A DNA stretch of 64,000 nucleotides from Candidozyma auris (taxonomy: Eukaryota; Ascomycota; Pichiomycetes; Serinales; Metschnikowiaceae): contig NC_072814.1 in NCBI RefSeq assembly GCF_003013715.1, positions 1,736,001 to 1,800,000 of the forward strand, read 5' to 3'. Shown in pieces: positions 37,282-46,113 of this stretch; positions within the stretch are counted from its first letter, which is position 1; the number at the start of each line of letters is the position of its first letter. The notes beneath the pieces were generated by a model, which was given only the letters and a program-made list of their open reading frames with translations, was not told the origin of the DNA and did no database searches. Both the position numbers and the translations under genes were made by a program.

Positions 37282-38084
37282 GGGAAAAGGTGCTAGTAGT
37301 TAGTGACAGGCGAGTTGAGAAGTGCAGGAGATGTACTCATTGGTCAGAGCAAGCCGAAGAGAAGATGGGTAAGATAAGGAGAAAGAGGATGGGAAGGGTG
37401 CTTTGCTTGAATGTTGTGTGAACAGCTTACAGTTTCAATTTATTGTCCTTTGTCAAGTGGATGTCTGTCGGATTGAAGAGTGTAGAATTGGTTTCGCAGC
37501 AAATAGAGTGCCATGGGCAAGGTAGTAGGGAGTTAACGAAGGACAATAGTCAGACAAGCATGAATTCTGTCAAGTGAGCACCTTTACCAAGCTGAGAATT
37601 CCAGATGAATAGTATTGTTGCATTTGGAGTTTCCTTTGTGTCTTACCTTGCCAGTTCCCACGGAAGGTCTCTCCATACTCGACTAATAACCGCTAATAAA
37701 CAAATCAGAGCAATAATCTTGAGAGACTAGAGAGCACTTATTCACAAAAAGCTAGAACAATCACTCGTAGCTGCCTTAGCTCGTCCCATCTTTCCTTTAC
37801 TCTTCGGTGCTACGCTTCGGATTCTGAGCACTTTGCACTTGCTAGTACAGCGCCCATGAGCACCATTTCCACCACCCCAATACCAAATAGCCATTTTCAG
37901 TGTCTTGTGTACTTTTCTTCTGAACCACACCTCTCAACTTTCCCAACGTTTGTCTCAAGACCTCGTTCAACTCTTCACGGCTCAGTCAAATGCTCTATTT
38001 CGCAGCCAATGCGGATCCATCAGCCTCCCCACACATCTACACCCTCGCATTTATGCACATGCCTGACAATTTCTACACCTCCCC
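37282..38084. other. 803-bp divergent intergenic region RCF1 / unknown membrane gene
   Basis: It holds one exact 12-bp element (37999) and a variant (TTTCGCAGCAAAT near 37492). No gene is seen. Confidence 0.5.
37999..38010 (+). promoter_or_regulatory. 12-bp element TTYGCAGCCAWT
   Basis: Exact match 74 bp upstream of the ATG at 38085, same direction. Confidence 0.6.
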
Positions 38085-39260
38085 ATGAACCCAGCAGTAC
38101 AACAGTGGGCGTGGACCGCAGGCCAAGTGGCCCTCAAAACGGCTCTTTTCCCCTTCACCCACGTTCTCTTCTACATTGTGCTTTCGCTATGGCTAGTCCT
38201 AAAACACACTGTGATTGTGCCGCTCCTTCTCATTCTTCGAATCGCCCTCTTTGGCCTCGTCTACCTCCCGCTCACGCCTGTTCTCACCGTTGCCGACGTG
38301 GAATACGACGAAACCACGTCTGTGGAGAGCCTGATCTGGCAATTGGCCGTCCACTTGGCGCCCCGCGTGGCGTTCTTCCTTATCCACTTGCTCCACTACC
38401 TCATCATCGCCATGGTCACGGGAGTCGTTGTGGGCTGGTTCACGGGGCTCAACATGAGCGTGGTGCTGAAGGTGTTCACGCCGCCTCCCGTGGAAGAGAA
38501 GATCCAGGAGGAGATTGATCGCAGCAGGGCTCGCATGGAGGAGTTGAAGAGACAGCTTCCGCCAAAAGTAGAGTCCACGTTACGAGAGGCAATGAAGCCA
38601 AAGAGAGAAAGCAAAGACGAAGAAGTCAAAGAAGAAGCCAGGGAGTCACCGAAGATTAAGACAGAGCAGCCCGAGTCAGCGTTGGCGTCTCCACCAGAGG
38701 GGCCTGCTCAGTTGACCGTGGCTGATATAGTGCAAAACATACCCAAGGTGCTGCTACAAAAAGGTAAAGTCGACTTCAGTGGGAACGGCACAGAGCTCGC
38801 GTACGAGGACGACGATGGGTACAACTACATGAGCTACCGCGGGAACGGCAACGGCAACGGGAATGGCGACGAGGGCAGCTCGTGGAGCGAGGAGATCGAG
38901 GCCGAGCGTGCGCTCCAGGTACCCACAATCGAGGAAGAGTCCGAGGGGTCGAGCGAAGAAATGGCCGCGGGCGAGTCTGGGGCCAAGGCAATAAGTTTCT
39001 CGAAGCAGGCGCTGGAGCAGGCGCTGGAGCAGGCGCTGGAGCAGGCGCTGGAGCAGGCGCTGGAGCAGGCGCTGGAGCAGTCTGAATCGGTAACCGCAGG
39101 GTCCAAAGGAGACTCCCCGGGGGACTCCAGGCAGGATTCTGGGGAGACTGGGCCTGGGGTCGGTGGTGAAACACTTAGCCCGGTGTCGCAGTTCGCTGCG
39201 CTGAGCGAGAGGGGCGAGGCATCGACCCCTGCGACCGAGGTCGACGAGAGAAAAGCTTGA
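38085..39260 (+). CDS. Unknown membrane protein with a CTG-coded tandem repeat
   Basis: I do not recognise this 391-aa protein. Residues about 10-130 hold three or four hydrophobic segments (TALFPFTHVLFYIVLSLWLVL, VPLLLILRIALFGLVYLPLTP, FFLIHLLHYLIIAMVTGVVVGW). The next part (about 130-200) is charged, perhaps coiled coil (EEKIQEEIDRSRARMEELKRQLPP). The remaining C-terminal half is acidic, Gly/Asn- and Ser/Glu-rich and probably disordered and cytosolic. Residues 309-332 are six perfect 4-residue units GCG-CTG-GAG-CAG. With CTG as serine the unit is ASEQ, not ALEQ. The membrane-hairpin plus disordered tail recalls ER or lipid-droplet proteins, but I have no specific match. The gene is GC-rich and uses CTG more than its neighbours. 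Confidence 0.7.
   Translation: MNPAVQQWAWTAGQVALKTALFPFTHVLFYIVLSLWLVLKHTVIVPLLLILRIALFGLVYLPLTPVLTVADVEYDETTSVESLIWQLAVHLAPRVAFFLIHLLHYLIIAMVTGVVVGWFTGLNMSVVLKVFTPPPVEEKIQEEIDRSRARMEELKRQLPPKVESTLREAMKPKRESKDEEVKEEARESPKIKTEQPESALASPPEGPAQLTVADIVQNIPKVLLQKGKVDFSGNGTELAYEDDDGYNYMSYRGNGNGNGNGDEGSSWSEEIEAERALQVPTIEEESEGSSEEMAAGESGAKAISFSKQALEQALEQALEQALEQALEQALEQSESVTAGSKGDSPGDSRQDSGETGPGVGGETLSPVSQFAALSERGEASTPATEVDERKA
39009..39080 (+). repeat. 12-bp tandem repeat, six perfect copies, in coding sequence
   Basis: GCGCTGGAGCAG x6, in frame. Each unit contains one CTG codon. The DNA identity of the copies points to recent slippage. Confidence 0.95.
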
Positions 39261-39605
39261 GGTCCCTGGCAATTGATCTCGACGCAACAATCGACCTCGA
39301 CAATACGATTTCTTTCAAAATGGTACTTTCCAATCAATTCTAGAAACAATTTATTTGTTTTCTAGAACGATTGCCAGCAGAGATGGTTTCAATGGGGAAT
39401 CAGCAACGCCCGTCATATTCCCTAAATGGTGTCCAGGCAACATCCACACGCTTGCCTATTTCATCGTTTCCTGTGGGCTCGGGCAGAGCGTATCCCTCAG
39501 TGTCTCAACACACCTGTTTCAGCCCCCTGCGGCGAGCGGCTATATTTTGCCAGGCCACCGTCGCATTTCGCAGCCATTGTACACCCTATTTTTCACCTTA
39601 TCTTG
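39261..39605. other. 345-bp intergenic region
   Basis: Holds one exact 12-bp element (39567) directly before the next gene and nothing else recognised. Confidence 0.5.
39567..39578 (+). promoter_or_regulatory. 12-bp element TTYGCAGCCAWT, closest to a start codon
   Basis: Exact match ending 27 bp before the ATG at 39606. At that distance it would probably fall in or next to the transcript leader. Confidence 0.6.
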
Positions 39606-40106
39606 ATGGAAGAGAAACTACTTACGGCTCCAGGGTACTGCTGCAAAACTGTCAAGTACACGAGAAATGAGCAGCGCTTGCCTTGGCTCACCGACGTGCA
39701 ATACGTCACCGTGCAAGATCAGGTGGCCAAAGTGGCTCCTGTGAGTGACCCAATGGTGACTATCGGGAGGGCCTTCACTCGACACATGTGGGACTGTGGC
39801 CTTTTGGACGACTACTTCCCGGTCAACTTCGTTGATCTACCTATAGCGTTCAATTGCGTGCTTAATTTGCTGTTTGAGTCAAGCCATCATTACTACGACG
39901 TATGCGTTTCGTTCAAGTTCGTTGAGCGATACCCAGACAAGAAACACCATATCGGAGTCACAGAAAAAGAAATCACGGAGTTTCTCTTACAACGGCTTGT
40001 GGAGGGAAATTCCCATCATCTGTCTGTGGAGGCAAAATTACGCTATTTGTATAAGCTACAGCAAGTGACGTGTAGCATGAACGGCCTCGATTTAGTTGTT
40101 GGCTAG
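39606..40106 (+). CDS. Unknown protein, 166 aa
   Basis: I do not recognise this protein. From the ATG at 39606 it begins MEEKLLTAPGYCCKTVKY. It has balanced charge and many aromatic, Cys and His residues (HMWDCGLLDDYFPVNF, SSHHYYDVCVSFKFVE), as expected of a folded globular protein, and no signal peptide or membrane span. The frame is open 60 codons upstream to 39426, but that part is Pro/His-rich random-looking sequence and covers the 12-bp element, so 39606 is preferred. The dense aromatic content supports a real gene. Confidence 0.65.
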   Translation: MEEKLLTAPGYCCKTVKYTRNEQRLPWLTDVQYVTVQDQVAKVAPVSDPMVTIGRAFTRHMWDCGLLDDYFPVNFVDLPIAFNCVLNLLFESSHHYYDVCVSFKFVERYPDKKHHIGVTEKEITEFLLQRLVEGNSHHLSVEAKLRYLYKLQQVTCSMNGLDLVVG

Positions 40107-40433
40107 TGAACATCAGCTGACTAAACACACATGAACATTGCTCACGGCACACTATTTCTTGCTACTTGACTAGGTTTATGAAATAGTTTTCTATTCTCGT
40201 GTTACTCTTAATTTTTTTCCTATATGCAATTGAAAATCGTCCCTCAGAAAGTTAAAGCAAATCAAGTTTCTTGACACTATTGTATTGAAGAAAGAAAAAA
40301 CAAAATAATGGCCTGGTGGCCCTCTCGGGTCTCGTCATAAATCTTATAATGAATGGGGGGACCATGCGAGCGAACGCATGGCATGCAAATTAGTCGTTAA
40401 TGTAATTGAATGAATATGGGTGTCGCAAAAAGT
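40107..40433. other. 327-bp convergent gap before the SOK1 stop
   Basis: AT-rich terminator sequence for both convergent genes. No further feature is seen. Confidence 0.4.
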
Positions 40434-42929
40434 TCACAGACTGATCTTGCCCTTTTTCACGTAGTTCGTGTAGTAGTCACCAAACACGCTCCAGTGAAAT
40501 TTGACCAAAGTCGAGATTCTTGATGCAATGCTTCCCATCTCCAGGTCAGACTTCTTGATCTTGCCTGAAGAGCTCAGCTTGAGGTCGTTGCTCAAGGTGG
40601 TTGCAGTGATAGAAGTGTCGAAGTTGAGGTTCACCACTATTTCAGTGAGAAGCTCTTTGAAGATTCTGTCTTCCATCAAGCCATAAACATCGGAGTTGGG
40701 CTGAATCTGCTTGATCAACCAGTTGTACCCGAAGTCGACCATCGACTGAGGCAAGTTATTTGTCACCTTGGTGCCCGTAGAAGGATCAGTGACAACATTC
40801 TTAACTAGTTGCAATGCGATAGCCTGGACGTTTCTAGTCCACTTGACACTGCCATTGTCATCTGTAACAATAGCCAATACTTCTTCCTGAACCTTGGTAA
40901 TGTATTCAGGCTTTGAGCTGATCGATCTGTAGGAAGCTGCGGGCTTGTAGTTATGAAGAAGCTGCTTGAAAAGCACAACGCACAACTGAACGCAAACTTG
41001 CTGTCTGACATCAGCTCTCAACAAAACCAACCTCGTGTGATCAAATGCCAAAGTCAGTGGGAACTCAGTAGCCATGTTACGGCACGAGAGCAAGTCGATA
41101 ATGGCGGAAACCATGATGGCTTTGTTAGTGTCAGCATCCAGCATGTTCTCCTTGTTCAAAACCTTGCCGAGATCGGCCTTCTTGTGATAGTTGCGGTAGT
41201 ACCACTTTAAGGAGTCGGTGATATCGATCTTACAGTGGGTGATCAATTGGTCAAAATAGTCCTTTTCGAACTCATTGGCAGTTTCAATCAACACTGGTCT
41301 TAAGATTCTGATCTGATGATTAGCAACATCCAACTTCATAGCCTCTAAAATGAAGAATATCGTTCGTAAACCTTGAACAAGCTTCTCCACAGAGTTCTCC
41401 TCGTAAGATTGCTGGAACTTGCTGATCATGTAAGAAACCCACTGGTCTCTCATTGGGGCACAATGCGACTTGAACACTTCCCCGAGCCACTTTGCCATAG
41501 CAACAAAGTCAAATGAGCCATGAGACAACTGCTGCACAAGCAAGTCGATATCCATAATCTCATTCACGGGGGCACGATCTTTCACTGGCAAAAGTGACAA
41601 CAAGATATCTCTCAAAGTGGTGAATAAGACGGGCAAGCGAGGAAGCTTCACAGTGTTGGGCTTCACGGGGCCATCAAAGAATTGCCTACACTCAGCCTCG
41701 ATCTCAGACCAGTAATTCTCTATTATGGTCTTCTTCCGTCTACCGCGCTCACCATCTAAGTTGGGGCGAAACTGCAACTGGGGGTCAAAGAGGATGTCGT
41801 GTCTCAACTGGGGGTTCTTCAAAATCTCATGCAAGTCGATCTCCTTCAAAGACTGTAAATTAATGGGAGGGAGCGAAGGAGTGGCGGGGGAATGATGGTG
41901 GTGGTGGTGGTGGTGGTGGTGATGGTGGTGGTAATGCAGCGCCGAGGAGGAGGAGGAGGAGGAGGACTGAGAAGGTTGCAGAAAAAACGACAGACTCTGA
42001 GCCGACGACGGATTAGTGGACGAGGAGGCAGAAAAGTTGGGAGCTTGCAGGTTGGTGGCGTTCAAGAGCATTAACTGCTGGTGTGGCACACGCTGCTGGA
42101 ACATGTGATGTTGGAACAACTGGGAGCGCGAAGTGTAGTTGATGATAGGAAGGGAGCGGGAGCGGAACCTTCTGACAAACTTGGGGGCCTTCAGCGTGGT
42201 GGAAGAAGAGCCTGTGGCCACCGGCAAAGCCCTCGTAGACTTTTTCGAGATGGAGTTTTTGTGGGTATTGGATCTGGTGGACACTTGCGAAGTCTTATTC
42301 AGTGACGAGGGCAATTTGGAAGCAACCAGCAGCTTGTGGGGCTGAGGAGTCGACATGTGAGCAACCGCCGCCGCCGCTGCTGCTGAAGAAGTGCCATTCG
42401 TTTTGCTGGCGCCTGTAGTCTTGGAGCTCGAAGGGGTCTGTCTAGATCTATCATGCCCAGGTCCATTTCCGGCAGGCTCGTCCATATCGACATCGACATC
42501 GACATCGACACCAACACCAACACCAACGCCAGTCAGAGCAGAAGCCAGCAGCAGGTCAGGCGTAGGCAGCAGAGGCTGGGAAATTAGGTGGTGCTGGAGA
42601 AGAAGGTGGCGGTGGTGAATCTGTCTATGCTGATTGATGAGGGCAGGCGCCGGGTTGGCAGGTTTGCCCGGGGACGCGTTGGCCAGCGGCAGCAGTGGGT
42701 TCCTGTCCATGACATCGTCGTCGTCGACATCTGCGGTAACAACTTCGTGGTCCTGTCTATCCTTGGGGGCAATCACGGAGGCGTCTAGCCTTGCTCTTTT
42801 GGAGGAGTCCTTCAGCAGAGCCGAAGAGTTGCGCTTAGCGCCCGAGTCAAAGAAGACCGGTCTGAAGGTGTCCGTTTCCTGAAACACCAGGTCCTGGTTT
42901 TCGTTTGAGTTGTTGAGTTGGGAGTTCAT
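40434..42929 (-). CDS. SOK1: Sok1-type protein of the Tcp11 family
   Basis: This 831-aa protein has a long disordered N-terminal half and a conserved TCP11 domain from about residue 395 (IENYWSEIEAECRQFFDGPVK) to the end. SOK1 in S. cerevisiae suppresses loss of cAMP-dependent protein kinase when overexpressed. Its biochemical role is unknown. The N-terminal half has low-complexity tracts: repeated Gly-Val then Asp-Val dipeptides (DNA 42484-42531), poly-Ala, poly-Ser and a run of 14 His near residue 340 (DNA about 41896-41937). The conserved part contains FDFVAMAKWLGEVFKSHCAPMRD and GLRTIFFILEAMKLDVANHQIR. The upstream region is shared with SFL1. Confidence 0.87.
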   Translation of the reverse strand: MNSQLNNSNENQDLVFQETDTFRPVFFDSGAKRNSSALLKDSSKRARLDASVIAPKDRQDHEVVTADVDDDDVMDRNPLLPLANASPGKPANPAPALINQHRQIHHRHLLLQHHLISQPLLPTPDLLLASALTGVGVGVGVDVDVDVDMDEPAGNGPGHDRSRQTPSSSKTTGASKTNGTSSAAAAAAVAHMSTPQPHKLLVASKLPSSLNKTSQVSTRSNTHKNSISKKSTRALPVATGSSSTTLKAPKFVRRFRSRSLPIINYTSRSQLFQHHMFQQRVPHQQLMLLNATNLQAPNFSASSSTNPSSAQSLSFFLQPSQSSSSSSSSALHYHHHHHHHHHHHHHSPATPSLPPINLQSLKEIDLHEILKNPQLRHDILFDPQLQFRPNLDGERGRRKKTIIENYWSEIEAECRQFFDGPVKPNTVKLPRLPVLFTTLRDILLSLLPVKDRAPVNEIMDIDLLVQQLSHGSFDFVAMAKWLGEVFKSHCAPMRDQWVSYMISKFQQSYEENSVEKLVQGLRTIFFILEAMKLDVANHQIRILRPVLIETANEFEKDYFDQLITHCKIDITDSLKWYYRNYHKKADLGKVLNKENMLDADTNKAIMVSAIIDLLSCRNMATEFPLTLAFDHTRLVLLRADVRQQVCVQLCVVLFKQLLHNYKPAASYRSISSKPEYITKVQEEVLAIVTDDNGSVKWTRNVQAIALQLVKNVVTDPSTGTKVTNNLPQSMVDFGYNWLIKQIQPNSDVYGLMEDRIFKELLTEIVVNLNFDTSITATTLSNDLKLSSSGKIKKSDLEMGSIASRISTLVKFHWSVFGDYYTNYVKKGKISL

Positions 42930-45900
42930 CGACAGGCCTTTATGGGGTGATGTGGAAGGTGATGGATGGGCTTCTAGGCGGGATGGATGATAAAGGAGGG
43001 TGACAACAAGGGATTGGACGGCAAATGAAAAAAAGGTGGAAGGGAGACTAAGGAAACGAAAATAGCAAGATTGGGGGTAAAAAGGGGGAAAGTGGGTGGA
43101 TGAGTGGGTGGTTTATTTAAAAATGTGAAGAAGAAATGGAATGGGTGGAGGAATGAGGGAGAGAAAAAGGGAAGTGGGAAACTGGGCGAGGGCCAGGGCG
43201 AGTGAGGCACAGGGGGAGGAAATGAGAGAAGGATGGACGGTGACTAAGGCAGGAAAAAGGTCGCACGAAAAAGAAATCGACACAAAAAAAAACGTGAGTA
43301 AGAGCCACTGGAGACTAAGTGAAATGCACAGAAAACAAGGAAAAACTGCGACCGGGGCACATGTTCCCCGTGCAAACAAGAAAAGGTGGGCGGTACTAGA
43401 GGAGGAAAAAAGAACCCGTCAACTGGCAACGAAGCACAAAAAAAAAACCTAGTGCGAGAACGCCGTGGAGGGCAGCAACAAGCTGCAAAGAACAAAAGAA
43501 AAGAAAATAATACAAAGAAAAAAAAAGACAACAATAGTAAATCAAAAATCATATGGTGAAGGAGGCCGAAACAGATGATGAAGGTGATACAACGTTGAAG
43601 AGACGAAGGCGGTTGAAGTGACCTGGAGGTGGTGGTGCTGGTGGTGGAAGGTGCTGCGTTGTGCTCACACCTGAGTGCGCTGAAACTCGAGTGCTCCATT
43701 TATCGCTCGGGCCGAGAAAATGGTCTGGCGGCGGTTGGTGCGATAGTGCTGGCGCGGGCCGCCGCCTGTTGGGCAAAATAGACTTCCCTGAAACAAGGTT
43801 GCGACCTCGGCCAGGGGCCCTGCTAGAAACTCAAACAGACACTGCTCAAGGTAAAAATGGAAGTCTAACGGAGGAAGGCAGGCAGGCATCTGGGAAGGGG
43901 GGGGAAAAAGACGAAGCAGAGACGTAGTAGAGGAGGTAGAAACTCAAATAGTCAAAACTGAATTTCATGAGTAAGTCAAGGGAAGGTGAAAAAGATAAGT
44001 CTAAGACGAAGACTAAAACGAAAATTTGGACCGTGTGGTGGAAGTTTAAAAGCCGTGGAAGGGTGAGTGAGTAGAGTGGATGAGTGGGTGCCAGGGGAGC
44101 GCACTTTGGGAGCACACGGCAACTGGGTTAGGCGCTCTCGCTCATGGCCGCATTCCCAAGCTGCCTGCCCCAAAACGTTAGCCCAACTGAGACAAGATCG
44201 ACAAAAGGAACCTCGAAACTAATTAGGCAGTTATAACGCGAGGCTGATGGAAAGCCTACATTTGGTACTTTTTTTTGTTTCTTCTGTATGGAGGGAGCAG
44301 CGAGGAGCGTGGAACACAACCGGGGTGGGTGGACAGCAACCAATGGCCTATTGTTTCAGGCGTGAGTGGATGGAATGTAGTGCCACCCGAGGTCCTAGTG
44401 GCGCGAACTCGGCCCGGGAACCACCCAGTGAGCTGCCCACCGTTAGTAATGGCCCAGTGCTGGAAACGTCAACGAGACGTCGAAAAGCTGCAAATCCACG
44501 AGATCAAAACAAGATTGGCAGCGCAATATCGGCAACACTCGGTCGCAACATCAAGACCCTTGGGGCAAATTCAAGCACTTCATGTGATGGGAGGTGTCTG
44601 TGCCGGTGCCGATCCAGAGGCGGCCCCTTGCCGTAATATGTTGATACACAAAGTCGCTGATCCCGCTGCAAGTGCAGTGACCAACGGTAGCTGGTGGGTG
44701 GGAGGTGACGAAAGCAAGGTTTCTTTTCTTTTTTTTTCTTCCGTAGAATTATGGCTTCTCAGCGCAGCTCTATGGTCTCCCCAAGCTGAATACCCGCCTC
44801 GCTTTCCCGCTGCCCGCTGAAGAGCCCACATGAAGTGGGCCGACTCGTTATCACCAGCTGGTTTCAGTGGACACCCATCCAGCAAACACCGTTGACAATG
44901 GTTTCTTTGTCGTCCGTTACCCCCAGCCGGTGGTCAGCCTATCTCACTCTCCTTCTCCCTTTGCATTTTGCAACCACCTCTTCCGAGGACGTCACCTGCG
45001 CACCTTTTGCATCGCACAGACTTTTAGCGCCAACCGCATTTTGCCCTTCTCGCGCCGAATACGCACCTGCCTTTTTCCTCGGACTCCATAGCCTCTCTCG
45101 TATCGGTCCACCCATCCCGCCTGCTGCCTGCTCTGGCTGCGCTTTACCCGCCAGAGCCTCCACCAGAGCCCCTGCAAATCTTGACTTTGTCCCTTTTCGG
45201 TACACCGCGGGCGCTGGTAGCCTGCCTCGCTTCCTGCCTCCCTGCCTCTCTTGTGCCTTGCTGCCTTTCTCCTTCCTGCTTCTTGCCTGCTTCTTCCCTC
45301 CCCAAACCTTCACCTTCTCTGCCTGTCCCCCCACCTTCCAAGCTCCTGTCCTCGGCGTTGTTGTCGTTTTTTCCTTCCTCCCTGTATTCCCCCTCTCTCT
45401 ACCTCTCCTCTGCTTAGGCTATTCACCGCCCAAACTTCCCACTCCCTGGAATGGGGGTAATGGGGGGTGACCCATTGTGTGTTTCGCACCGGCACCGGCT
45501 CGCCACCCGCCGGGCCCAGAGCTTGCTGCCTCTCACCCCCACGCTTTGCCTTCCATCTTTCTCTCGCTCTTTTCGTTCAACGATCCCCTGCTTTCGTCGC
45601 ATTGTGCTCGCCCTGCCAAATCTTCGATGCGTTCTGTGTTGGCGGCAGCTCTTCTCTGCAAGGGAGCTTCGAAACCAGTCATCTCTCTCTTTTTTTTTTT
45701 TGTTTTTTTTTTTCCTCGCTGGCCTCAGTCCAACTGTCCTCTATTCCTGGGCCCATCATTCTCACTTCCTCTACCTCGCCTCTGCCTCGCCTCTGCCTCG
45801 CCTCTGCCTCGACTCTGCCTCCCTCGACATTTACGACCATGTCCATCGCCAAAATTGAAAAAGCCTTCGAAAGCGTAGTTACAACTTCGACATAACGTCT

Positions 45901-46113
45901 TTATCAAAACCCTTATCAAGATATTCACGATTTCTTGCCTTCGACGACTTTGGTTTTGCTCCGTTCCTCTCTTCCTCCCTCTTCCTCCTTGTCTCTTCGT
46001 GTTCGCGACTCCGTCTTTTTTTCTCCACAACGAAAGAGCTCTTCTCGCTGAAAAGCTCCATCTCACGGCTTCAAGCTCCAACAAAAAAAGATATAACAAA
46101 AATAAATCTAAAA
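42930..46113. other. 3.2-kb divergent regulatory region SOK1 / SFL1
   Basis: The longest gap in the window. From about 44900 to 46080 the plus strand is strongly pyrimidine-rich (C/T tracts, a T-run at about 45690-45714), as in long leaders. It holds an 11-bp tandem repeat TCTGCCTCGCC x4 (45781-45824). Open frames up to 211 codons exist (for example 44835-45470) but are Ser/Pro/Leu low-complexity products of the pyrimidine tracts. Master regulators in Candida often have such long promoters and leaders; that reading is inference. Confidence 0.55.
45781..45824 (+). repeat. 11-bp tandem repeat (TCTGCCTCGCC x4)
   Basis: Two perfect and two imperfect copies in the pyrimidine-rich stretch before SFL1. 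Confidence 0.85.

Noticed and set aside
44835..45470. 211-codon open frame upstream of SFL1
   Set aside because: It is low-complexity Ser/Pro/Leu sequence from a pyrimidine tract, with overlapping frames of the same kind on the other strand.
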